Source: JAFALK01 sp042701975 (GTDB taxonomy: Bacteria > Pseudomonadota > Gammaproteobacteria > Burkholderiales > Burkholderiaceae_C). Taken from it: a stretch of DNA of 64,000 nt. The position numbers and the translations under genes were made by a program. Positions 9,816 to 17,119 of this stretch are shown here, piece by piece. The notes beneath the pieces were generated by a model, which was not told where the DNA came from, made no database searches, and worked only from the letters and a program-made list of their open reading frames with translations. The stretch is from positions 1,054,001 through 1,118,000 of the forward strand of contig CP170561.1 of assembly GCA_042701975.1 (NCBI GenBank), given 5' to 3'. Within the stretch, counting starts at the first letter, position 1. Each line of letters opens with the position of its first letter.

Positions 9816-10325
9816 ATGGGAAACAAGCTTTACGTGGGCAACCTCGCCTACAGCGTGCGCGACGAATCGCTCCAGCAGGCTTTCGGTGAATTCGGTACCG
9901 TCACTTCGGCCAAGGTCATGATGGACCGCGAGACCGGTCGTTCCAAGGGCTTCGGCTTCGTGGAAATGGGTTCGGATGCCGAGGCGCAAGCCGCCATCAA
10001 CGGCATGAATGGTCAGCCCCTCGAAGGCCGTGCCATCGTTGTGAACGAGGCTCGTCCTCGTGAAGAGCGTCCGGGCGGCTTCGGCGGCGGCGGTGGTGGT
10101 GGTCGCGGCGGCTTCGGCGGCGGCGGTGGTGGTGGCGGCTACGGTGGCGGCGGTGGCCGTTCGGGTGGCGGCGGCTACGGCGGTGGCGGCGGTGGCCGTT
10201 CGGGTGGCGGCGGCTACGGCGGCGGCGGTGGTGGCGGCTACGGCGGCGGTGGCCGTTCGGGTGGCGGCGGCTACGGCGGCGGCGGTGGCGGCAGCTACGG
10301 CGGTGGCCGCAGCGGCGGCTACTGA
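9816..10325 (+). CDS. RNA-binding protein, one RRM plus glycine-rich tail
   Basis: 169 residues. Residues 1-80 form one RNA recognition motif with RNP2 LYVGNLAY and RNP1 KGFGFVEM. Residues 85-169 are almost wholly Gly with Arg, Ser and Tyr, in repeats such as RSGGGGYGGGGG. Cyanobacterial Rbp and many betaproteobacterial homologues share this plan. Such proteins bind single-stranded RNA in the cytoplasm and are often cold-induced. A strong terminator follows within 40 bp, so it is likely monocistronic. Confidence 0.92.
   Translation: MGNKLYVGNLAYSVRDESLQQAFGEFGTVTSAKVMMDRETGRSKGFGFVEMGSDAEAQAAINGMNGQPLEGRAIVVNEARPREERPGGFGGGGGGGRGGFGGGGGGGGYGGGGGRSGGGGYGGGGGGRSGGGGYGGGGGGGYGGGGRSGGGGYGGGGGGSYGGGRSGGY
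10072..10320 (+). repeat. Glycine-codon tandem repeat tract
   Basis: Imperfect tandem units of about 30-50 bp rich in GGC/GGT codons encode the disordered Gly-rich tail of the RRM protein. Copy number is likely to vary between strains. Confidence 0.85.
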
Positions 10326-10362
10326 TCCCTGCTGATCAGTACACCCAAATTCAGTACACAGC

Positions 10363-10393
10363 AAAACGCCCCGAGTCCCTCGGGGCGTTTTTT
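10363..10393 (+). terminator. Rho-independent terminator after the RRM-protein gene
   Basis: A perfect 9-bp stem CGCCCCGAG / CTCGGGGCG with a 3-nt loop, preceded by AAAA and followed by six T. It may also work for the convergent SDR gene, because the A-run gives a U-run on the other strand. Confidence 0.9.
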
Positions 10394-10440
10394 ATCGGGG
10401 CGTCCGATCCCGGATTTCGAACCGGATCTCGAACTTCGGA

Positions 10441-11217
10441 TTATTTGGCGACGTGACGAGGCTTGCGCGCCTTGCCGGCCAAGACCCGATCGAACACCGC
10501 GTTGGGCAACAAGCGCAGCAGCTTGGCCACCACGCCCATCTGCCACGGGATGACGCGGTAGCTCGTCCCGCCTTCTATGGCCTCATAGGCCCGCTCGGCA
10601 AAGTCCTGCGGCTGCATCAGGAAGGGCATCTTGTACGGGTTCTTGCTCGTCAGCGGGGTCGCGACATAGCCCGGCGCGATGGTCTGCACTTTCACGCCTG
10701 AGTTGCGCAGCTCACCGCGCAGCGTCTCGCAATAGGAGATCACGGCCGCCTTGCTCGAGCAGTAGGCGCCATGCCCCGGCAGGCCACGGATGCCGGCCAC
10801 GCTGGCGATGCCGACCAGCGCACCCGAACCGCGCTCCTGCATGGGCAGGATGAAGGGCTGGAAGGTGGCCGCCATGCCGACGACATTGGTGGCGAAGACC
10901 TGCTGCATCACGCCCAGGTCTTCTTCATACGCCGTGTCCACGCCCAGGCTCACGCCGGCATTGGCGATGACGAGATCCGGCACGCCTTGCGCAGCGATGC
11001 AGGCACGGCCAGCGGCGGTGATGGAGGCGATGTCGGCCACGTCTGCGCCATAGACCGCGCACTGCTCGGCGCTGAAGCCCTGCTGCGTGGCCCAGGCCTG
11101 CAGCGCATCGGTGCGGCGGGCCACCAGGGCCAGGCGCCAGCCGGCTTTTGCATAGCGCAGGGCCACGGCCTGGCCGATGCCGCTGGAGGCGCCGGTGATG
11201 AAGAGAAGTCGGCTCAT
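10441..11217 (-). CDS. SDR family NAD(P)-dependent oxidoreductase
   Basis: 258 residues of classical short-chain dehydrogenase: cofactor motif TGASSGIGQ at the N-terminus, NAG motif (VIANAGVS), active-site Ser in GIASVAG, and YxxxK in YCSSKAA, followed by the post-catalytic PG motif (APGYVATPL). The substrate is unknown. It is transcribed in the same direction as the Kdo/LPS genes, 33 bp after lptC, so it may be the last gene of that operon. Confidence 0.88.
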   Translation of the reverse strand: MSRLLFITGASSGIGQAVALRYAKAGWRLALVARRTDALQAWATQQGFSAEQCAVYGADVADIASITAAGRACIAAQGVPDLVIANAGVSLGVDTAYEEDLGVMQQVFATNVVGMAATFQPFILPMQERGSGALVGIASVAGIRGLPGHGAYCSSKAAVISYCETLRGELRNSGVKVQTIAPGYVATPLTSKNPYKMPFLMQPQDFAERAYEAIEGGTSYRVIPWQMGVVAKLLRLLPNAVFDRVLAGKARKPRHVAK

Positions 11218-11250
11218 GCGGAAGTTGGGAAAGCGGTCGCGATCGATCGA

Positions 11251-11901
11251 TCAACGCGCCCGGTTGGTGAACTGGCCGCGCGAGGGGCCGCCGAAGTGCA
11301 GCTTGCCGGTGAGGTGCTCGTACTCGAAATTGGGCACCTGCATCTCGCTGCCGGGCTGGCTGATGTGCACCGGCAGGTGCGAGCGCAGCACCTGCGCCTG
11401 GCTTTCGGCCTGGAGGAAATCGCCGCTCACCGTCATGCGCGGCGCGCCGCTCTCGGGCGTGGCCGCATCGAAGCTGCGCACCAGCACGTCGCCGATGAGC
11501 TGCATCTCGCTGCCGTCGCCGTTCGAGACAGCGCGCTTGGCCGTGGCGACGATCAAGCGGCCGTCCGGCCCGAAGGCACGCACGCGGGCGCCGTCGATCT
11601 CCAGCGTGTCGGTGTCGGGGTAGTGACGCAGCGCCTCGCCTTCCACGCGCAGGCGCAGCCGGCCGTCCGGCCCCATGCGGTTGAGCTCGAAGTTGCGCAT
11701 CGTGTAGTCGGGGTCGTGGCGCAGCGGCGCGGTGCTCACGGGCCCGCCCAGCAGCGGCGTGTTCTTGACCAGCCACCAGCTGCCGGCCGCCAAAGTGGCC
11801 ATGATCAGCAACGGCAGCCAGGCGGAAAACCAGCGCTGCACGCGCAGCCACAGCGGCGTGGCCAGACGCGCCGGAGCGCCGACTGCGGGAGCCAGGGCCA
11901 T
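11251..11901 (-). CDS. lptC: LPS export protein LptC
   Basis: 216 residues with one N-terminal transmembrane helix (about 24-45) and a periplasmic OstA/LptC beta-jellyroll region (GDVLVRSF, LQAESQAQVLRSHLPV). LptC passes lipopolysaccharide from the LptB2FG transporter to LptA. The start overlaps the kdsC stop (TGATG). The order kdsD-kdsC-lptC is the standard proteobacterial cluster; lptA and lptB do not follow here, where an SDR gene lies instead. Confidence 0.9.
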   Translation of the reverse strand: MALAPAVGAPARLATPLWLRVQRWFSAWLPLLIMATLAAGSWWLVKNTPLLGGPVSTAPLRHDPDYTMRNFELNRMGPDGRLRLRVEGEALRHYPDTDTLEIDGARVRAFGPDGRLIVATAKRAVSNGDGSEMQLIGDVLVRSFDAATPESGAPRMTVSGDFLQAESQAQVLRSHLPVHISQPGSEMQVPNFEYEHLTGKLHFGGPSRGQFTNRAR

Positions 11902-12482
11902 CAGGCGCGGCCTCCGTCCAGGGTGTCGAGGTGCCCGGCGAAGAGCCGCGCGTAGTGACCCCCGGCCGCCAGCAGCAGGTCGCAGCACTCGCGCGCAGCG
12001 CCGTGGCCGCCGGCTTGCGCCGTGATGTGATGCGCCACCGCCTTGACCTCGGTGTGCGCCTGGGCCGGCGCGCAGGCAAAGCCCGCGCGGGTCATCAGCG
12101 GCAGGTCGGGCCAGTCGTCGCCCATGGCGGCCACCTCGCTCCATTGCACGCCCAGGTGGGCCAGCAGCGGCTCGGCCACCGCCAGCTTGTCCTTGGCACC
12201 GTAGGCCGCATGCTGCAGGCCGAGGTCGGCCACGCGGCGGCGCACGGCCGGCGAATCGCGGCCGGTGATGACGATCGGCGTGATGCCGGCCATGGCCAGC
12301 AGCTTGAGGCCGTGCCCGTCCAGCGTGGAGAAGGCCTTGAACTCCTCGCCGCGCTCGGAGATGTAGATGCGGCCATCGGTCAGCACGCCGTCCACGTCGA
12401 AGATGGCGGCCTTGATGCCGAGGCCGGAGCCTTGCGCCTTGAGCAGCAGCTCGGGCGGGAATTGCAGTGCAGGCTTGGACAT
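11901..12482 (-). CDS. kdsC: 3-deoxy-D-manno-octulosonate 8-phosphate phosphatase
   Basis: 193 residues of the C0-type HAD family: nucleophile motif FDVDGVLTDG, motif II ITGRDS, and the motif IV region MGDDWPDLPL. It removes phosphate from Kdo-8-P to give Kdo for LPS inner core synthesis in the cytoplasm. Starts and stops overlap by one base with both neighbours (TGATG), which indicates tight translational coupling with kdsD and lptC. Confidence 0.94.
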   Translation of the reverse strand: MSKPALQFPPELLLKAQGSGLGIKAAIFDVDGVLTDGRIYISERGEEFKAFSTLDGHGLKLLAMAGITPIVITGRDSPAVRRRVADLGLQHAAYGAKDKLAVAEPLLAHLGVQWSEVAAMGDDWPDLPLMTRAGFACAPAQAHTEVKAVAHHITAQAGGHGAARECCDLLLAAGGHYARLFAGHLDTLDGGRA

Positions 12483-13471
12483 CAGATGACCTTGGCGCGC
12501 ATGAGATCGTTGATCGAGATGGCGCCGAGCAGTTTCGCCTGCGCATCCACCACCAAGACGACGGTGATGCGGGCATCTTCCATCAGATCGGCGGCATCGA
12601 CGGCGAGTGCCTCGGCGCTCACGGTGCGCGGCTTCACGTGCATCACATCAGCCGCCTTCAGCGCGCGCAGGTCCTGGCCCTTCTCGACCAGGCGGCGCAG
12701 GTCGCCGTCGGTGAAGATGCCTTGAACCTCGTCGTCAGCATTCACGACCACGGCCATGCCCAGGCCGCCGGCCGACATGCTGCGCATGACCTCGGTGAAC
12801 GGCGTGTCCACGGCCACGCGCGGCAGGCTCTCGCCGCTGCGCATCAGATCGCGCACATGGGTCAGCAGCTTGCGGCCCAAGGCGCCGCCGGGGTGCGAGC
12901 GCGCGAAGTCTTCGGGCTTGAAGCCGCGCGCATCGAGCAGTGCCACGGCCAGCGCATCGCCCAGCGCCATCTGCGCTGTGGTGCTGGCGGTGGGGGCGAG
13001 CTTGAGCGGGCAGGCTTCTTCGGAAACAGCGCTGTCCAGCACGAAGTTGGCGTGACGGGCCAGGCTGGAATCGGCACGGCCCGTCATGGCGATGATGGGC
13101 ACGTGCAGGCGCTTGAGGACCGGCAGGATGGCGTTGAGCTCATCGCTCTCGCCGGAGTTGGACAGGGCGATCACGACATCGGTCTCGGTCACCATGCCCA
13201 GGTCGCCGTGGCTGGCCTCGGCCGGATGAACGAAGAGCGACGGCGTGCCGGTGGAGGCGAGCGTGGCAGCGATCTTGCGGCCCACATGGCCGCTCTTGCC
13301 CATGCCCATCACCGCGACGCGGCCGCGGCATTGCAGGATGGCTTCGAGCGCGGCGGTGAAGGACTCGCCCAGGCGCGGACCCAGTTCGGTCAAAGCCTTG
13401 GCCTCGATGGCCAGCGCCTCGCGGGCCACTTCGAGCGCGCGGGCGCCGACTTCGGAGTTCTGTTGGGACAT
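12482..13471 (-). CDS. kdsD: D-arabinose-5-phosphate isomerase (KpsF/GutQ family)
   Basis: 329 residues: an N-terminal SIS sugar-isomerase domain (GMGKSGHVGRKIAATL, HPAEASHGDLGM, ALSNSGES) and two C-terminal CBS domains. It converts ribulose-5-phosphate to arabinose-5-phosphate, the first step of Kdo synthesis. First gene of kdsD-kdsC-lptC and divergent from the PAP2 gene, leaving about 38 bp for both promoters. Confidence 0.93.
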   Translation of the reverse strand: MSQQNSEVGARALEVAREALAIEAKALTELGPRLGESFTAALEAILQCRGRVAVMGMGKSGHVGRKIAATLASTGTPSLFVHPAEASHGDLGMVTETDVVIALSNSGESDELNAILPVLKRLHVPIIAMTGRADSSLARHANFVLDSAVSEEACPLKLAPTASTTAQMALGDALAVALLDARGFKPEDFARSHPGGALGRKLLTHVRDLMRSGESLPRVAVDTPFTEVMRSMSAGGLGMAVVVNADDEVQGIFTDGDLRRLVEKGQDLRALKAADVMHVKPRTVSAEALAVDAADLMEDARITVVLVVDAQAKLLGAISINDLMRAKVI

Positions 13472-13509
13472 GCCCGCGAGTTTAACTTTGGGCCTACGAT
13501 CCGGGCCCC

Positions 13510-14172
13510 ATGGACAAGACTCTTCGCTTCGACCTCATCGCGGCCTTCGCCGGCCTGGCCCTGCTGCTCTTCTGGGACGGCCTCGGACTGGATCTGCCGG
13601 CCATCCGTACCGTGGCCGATGCCTCCGGCTTTGCCTGGCGCGACGCCTGGTTCACGGCCAAGGTCTTTCACGAGGGTGGCCGCATGCTGGCCGGCGCGGT
13701 CTACGTGCTGCTGATCGTCAACTTGTTCAAGCCGCTCGTCAGCGGACCCAGCAAGAGCGAGCGGATCTACGCGCTCGTGATGGCCATCATCTGCATGAGC
13801 CTGATCCCCGTGTTCAAGCGCATGAGCCACACCAGCTGCCCCTGGGACCTGGCCGAATTCGGCGGCGTGGCGAGCTACGTCTCGCACTGGAGCTTCGGCG
13901 TGCTCGATGGTGGGCCGGGACATTGCTTCCCCTCGGGCCACGCCAGTGCGGCGTTCGGCTTCTTCGCGGTCTACTTCGGCCTGCGCCGCAGCCGGCCGGC
14001 GCTGGCGCGCTGGGTGCTGGCCGCCGTGCTGGTGCTGGGCACGGCCTACGGCTGGGCGCAGATGGCGCGCGGCGCCCACTACCCGAGCCACACGATGTGG
14101 ACGGCTTGGATCTGCTGGGTGATTTGCGCGGTGACGGTGAGGGCCTTGCCCAAGAAGGCTGCAGCGACATGA
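13510..14172 (+). CDS. PAP2 family membrane phosphatase
   Basis: 220 residues with about five hydrophobic helices. PAP2 motif 2 is visible as CFPSGHASA and motif 3 as ARGAHYPSHTMWT with the catalytic His; motif 1 is weak (FKRMSHTSC). Family members dephosphorylate phosphatidylglycerol phosphate, undecaprenyl pyrophosphate or lipid A on the periplasmic face. Next to the Kdo/LPS genes a lipid substrate is a reasonable guess, not shown. It overlaps the next gene by ATGA. Confidence 0.85.
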   Translation: MDKTLRFDLIAAFAGLALLLFWDGLGLDLPAIRTVADASGFAWRDAWFTAKVFHEGGRMLAGAVYVLLIVNLFKPLVSGPSKSERIYALVMAIICMSLIPVFKRMSHTSCPWDLAEFGGVASYVSHWSFGVLDGGPGHCFPSGHASAAFGFFAVYFGLRRSRPALARWVLAAVLVLGTAYGWAQMARGAHYPSHTMWTAWICWVICAVTVRALPKKAAAT

Positions 14173-14660
14173 GCCGCCTGGTTCGCTGGGGCGCGGCCGC
14201 GCTGGCGCTGACGTCGATCTTCCCTGCACAGGCCGTGGAGACCGATCCGGCCCTGGTGCAACGCATCCAGGCCCTCGAAGCCTCGATGTCCGAGGCCTTC
14301 AACCGCTGCGATCTGGACAAGCTGGCGAGCTTCTACGACCCGCGCCTGGAGTTCTATCACGATGCCGCCGGCGTGACCTGGTCCCGCGACCAGTTCATCG
14401 CCAATGTGCGCAAGAACGCCTGCGGCCGCTTCACGCGGCACATGGTGCCGGGCACGATGGAGGTCTGGCCGCTGGGCAAGTTCGGTGCGCTGTACACCGG
14501 CAGTTATCAGGCCTGCCTGGTCAAGGAGGGCCGCTGTGCTGTGCAGGGGCGCGTGGTGATGATCGTGCAGAACCAGGAGGGGAACTGGGCGATCACGAGG
14601 GTGGTGAGTTACGACCATCAGGAGCTGCCGGTGCCGCCGGCAGCCGCGGCCAGTCGATAG
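14169..14660 (+). CDS. Secreted SnoaL/NTF2-like protein
   Basis: 163 residues: a signal peptide (about 1-22, ending FPAQA) and an NTF2-like cone domain of about 120 residues (SMSEAFNRCDLDKLASFYDP, then WAITRVVSYDHQ at the end), matching the DUF4440/SnoaL group. No catalytic set can be assigned. Translationally coupled to the PAP2 phosphatase gene by ATGA. Confidence 0.72.
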   Translation: MSRLVRWGAAALALTSIFPAQAVETDPALVQRIQALEASMSEAFNRCDLDKLASFYDPRLEFYHDAAGVTWSRDQFIANVRKNACGRFTRHMVPGTMEVWPLGKFGALYTGSYQACLVKEGRCAVQGRVVMIVQNQEGNWAITRVVSYDHQELPVPPAAAASR

Positions 14661-15449
14661 CTAGAACAGCTCGTCGAGCTGCTCGAAGAATTCGCGCTTC
14701 GCCGCTTGGTCCGGCATGTCGAGGCCATCGAGCAGGCTTGCGGCGGCCGCATCCGAGATCTCCTCGCGCAGGTTCCGATGCGCAAACGCGATGTCCAGCC
14801 AGCGGTCCGCGAGCCCCGCTCGCCCCAGGTCGATGAAGTACAGCTTGTCCTGCTCGTCGACGAAGACGTTGCTGTCGCCAAGGTCGCCGTGGGTGAAGAC
14901 CAGCTCCTCGGCGGGAGACGTCTCGTGCAGCCGCGACAGAAGATCCTGCGGCGTCAGAATGCCGGGCCAGGGTGAGAAGTCGGGCTCCGATTCGCCAAAG
15001 CCGTGGTCGATCAGCCAGCGCAGCTCGCGCAAGCGAACGCGGATACCGGCATCAAAAGGACAGCCCTCGACGGGAACAGATTGCAGCTGCCCAAGGGCCT
15101 CGGCAAAGAGCTGCGTCACGGGCAGCCCGGCCTCGATCCGCGCCGCAAGCGGCCGGCCTGGCACGGCGCGGGTGATCATGGTTTCACCGCGCTCGTCACG
15201 CGCGGCAAGCACCAGCTCGGGCACGCCGAGCCGGCCTTGCAGCCAATCCGTGACGGCCGCCTCGCGGCCCACGCTGTAGGTCGTGTCGGCCAGCTCGGTC
15301 GGGGACCATTTCAGGAAGAAACGCTCCCCAGCACGTCCGAAACCGTAGACCCTGCAGGGCGACTCGCCGATCTCATCGCGGAGCAAGCGCGCGTCGCCCA
15401 CGAAGCGGGCGATGGCGCCAGGCAGCGGCGGGGGCGGCGCTCGACCCAC
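14661..15449 (-). CDS. APH(3')-type aminoglycoside phosphotransferase family protein
   Basis: 262 residues. The catalytic loop HGDLGDSNVFVDE and metal motif FIDLGRAGLADRW match aminoglycoside 3'-phosphotransferases, especially the APH(3')-III class, including the C-terminus LDELF. From memory the reference also has a RLAELDYLL-like segment, compare RLRELRWLI here. Such enzymes use ATP to phosphorylate the 3'-hydroxyl of kanamycin or neomycin; whether this chromosomal copy confers resistance is unknown. The start is GTG, 13 bp downstream of the gdhA stop. No mobile-element trace is seen next to it. Confidence 0.82.
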   Translation of the reverse strand: MGRAPPPPLPGAIARFVGDARLLRDEIGESPCRVYGFGRAGERFFLKWSPTELADTTYSVGREAAVTDWLQGRLGVPELVLAARDERGETMITRAVPGRPLAARIEAGLPVTQLFAEALGQLQSVPVEGCPFDAGIRVRLRELRWLIDHGFGESEPDFSPWPGILTPQDLLSRLHETSPAEELVFTHGDLGDSNVFVDEQDKLYFIDLGRAGLADRWLDIAFAHRNLREEISDAAAASLLDGLDMPDQAAKREFFEQLDELF

Positions 15450-15462
15450 CAGAGCCCATCGA

Positions 15463-16734
15463 TCAGGGATACAGACCGCGCTCTTCGCGCGCTTCCAGCA
15501 CCCGCGTGCAAGCCACCGTGAAGGCCGCGGTGCGCAGCGAGATCTTGTGATGCTCGGCCGTTTCCCAGATGCCCTTGAAGGCGCCGGTGATGATCTTGTC
15601 CAGGCGGACGTTGATCTCGTCTTCGGTCCAGAAGAAGGACGAGAAGTCCTGCACCCATTCGAAGTAGGAGACCGTCACGCCGCCGGAGTTGGCGATCACG
15701 TCGGGCACGACGCGGATGCCGCGGTCGGCCAGCACGGCGTCGCCGTCGGGCGTGGTCGGGCCGTTGGCGCCTTCCAGGACGATCTTCGTGCTGATGCGCT
15801 GGGCGCGGGCCTGGGTGATCTGGCCTTCGAGTGCTGCCGGGATCAGCACGTCGGTCTTCACATCCCAGAAGTTCTCGTTGTCGATCTTGTCGCCACCCTT
15901 GAAGCCGCCCACGCCGCCGGTCTGGGCCACATGGTCGAGCAGGTTCTGCATGTCGAAGCCGTTCTCGTTCAGGATGGTGCCGGTGTGGTCCTGCACGGCC
16001 ACGATCTTGGCGCCGTTGGCGGCGAAGAGCTTGGCGGCGATGGAGCCCACGTTGCCGAAGCCCTGCACAGCGACGCGCGCGCCTTCCATCGGGATGTTCA
16101 AGCGGCGCATGGTCTCGCGGCCGATCACGAACACGCCGCGGCCGGTAGCGGCCACACGGCCCAGCGAGCCCCCCAGTGGGATGGGCTTGCCGGTGACGAC
16201 GCCCGTGGCGGTGGCGCCATGGTTCATCGAGTACGTGTCCATCATCCAGGCCATGATCTGGCCGTTGGTGTTGACGTCAGGCGCCGGGATGTCCTGCTGC
16301 GGGCCGATGATGATGCCGATCTCGCTGGTGTAGCGGCGGGTGATCTTCTCCAGCTCCTTCATGGAGTACTGCTTGGGATCCAGGCGGATGCCGCCCTTGG
16401 CGCCGCCGTAGGGCAGGTTCACCGCGGCGTTCTTGATCGTCATCCAGGCCGCGAGGGCCATCACTTCTTCCAGCGTGACGTCCGGGTGGTAGCGCACGCC
16501 GCCCTTGCCGGGGCCGCGGGTCAGGCTGTGCTGCACACGGTAGCCCTCGAAGTGGGCGATGGTGCCGTTGTCCAGCTCGATGGGGATGTCAACGATCAGC
16601 GCGCGCTTGGGACGGCGCATGGTCTCGACCCAACGCTGCAGGCGGCCGAGGTAGGGCTCGACGGCCTCGATCTGCGCCAGATAGGTACCCCAGGGGCTGT
16701 TGCGCGACGGCGAGATGAAGGAGAGATTGGACAT
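15463..16734 (-). CDS. gdhA: Glutamate dehydrogenase (Glu/Leu/Phe/Val dehydrogenase family)
   Basis: 423 residues: the N-terminal substrate domain has the catalytic Lys in GPGKGGVRYHP and PYGGAKGGI, followed by a Rossmann domain with VAVQGFGNVGSIAAKL. It catalyses the reversible conversion of glutamate to 2-oxoglutarate and ammonium. MSNLSFISPS at 16734 is chosen over the upstream ATG at 16749 because it gives the usual short N-terminus. Confidence 0.92.
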   Translation of the reverse strand: MSNLSFISPSRNSPWGTYLAQIEAVEPYLGRLQRWVETMRRPKRALIVDIPIELDNGTIAHFEGYRVQHSLTRGPGKGGVRYHPDVTLEEVMALAAWMTIKNAAVNLPYGGAKGGIRLDPKQYSMKELEKITRRYTSEIGIIIGPQQDIPAPDVNTNGQIMAWMMDTYSMNHGATATGVVTGKPIPLGGSLGRVAATGRGVFVIGRETMRRLNIPMEGARVAVQGFGNVGSIAAKLFAANGAKIVAVQDHTGTILNENGFDMQNLLDHVAQTGGVGGFKGGDKIDNENFWDVKTDVLIPAALEGQITQARAQRISTKIVLEGANGPTTPDGDAVLADRGIRVVPDVIANSGGVTVSYFEWVQDFSSFFWTEDEINVRLDKIITGAFKGIWETAEHHKISLRTAAFTVACTRVLEAREERGLYP

Positions 16735-16755
16735 GATGTCTGACTCCAAGAATTT

Positions 16756-17034
16756 TTAGTGAGCCGAACGGTATCGCGAAGCCTGCCTTCGTGCGCCAGA
16801 AAGCGCCAGCCTTGTGTTCATGCCCCTATGCGCCTTGCGCATAAGCACCGCCAGGCCGGCGATCAGCAGCAGGGCGCAGGCCGATTCGGGCACCGGCTGG
16901 GCCACCCCGGATGCGAGCTGGCCGAAGTTGGCGGTGTCGGTGCCGCCGACGATGGCCTGTGCGGGCGGGCTGGCGGCCATCAACAAGGCTGAGAGAAGGG
17001 AACAAAGGACGGGCACAGCGACACGGTACTTCAT
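16756..17034 (-). CDS. Small secreted PEP-CTERM-like protein
   Basis: 92 residues: a signal peptide (about 1-27, ending PAQA), only about 20 residues of mature sequence, then VPESACALLLIAGLAVLMRKAHRG, which follows the PEP-CTERM plan (VPEP, hydrophobic helix, basic cluster) with Ser in place of the second Pro. About 20 polar residues follow the basic cluster, which is unusual. PEP-CTERM proteins are processed by exosortase. The near absence of a mature domain is odd and function is unknown. An earlier in-frame start at 17127 lacks signal-peptide logic. Confidence 0.6.
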   Translation of the reverse strand: MKYRVAVPVLCSLLSALLMAASPPAQAIVGGTDTANFGQLASGVAQPVPESACALLLIAGLAVLMRKAHRGMNTRLALSGARRQASRYRSAH

Positions 17035-17119
17035 GGTGGCGGGTCTCCTCGTAAGCGCAAGGCTATGCGCTCGCTCCATTTCTGCCAAGCGCTGTTTTGC
17101 CCCAGTACCATCGCTCCTC

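Noticed and set aside
10072..10320. Possible CRISPR-like repeats
   Set aside because: They are in-frame Gly codon repeats of the RRM protein tail, with no unique spacers.
11251..12576. 441-codon frame read as one protein
   Set aside because: Only the last 216 codons (lptC) make sense; the front part is an out-of-frame reading of kdsC.
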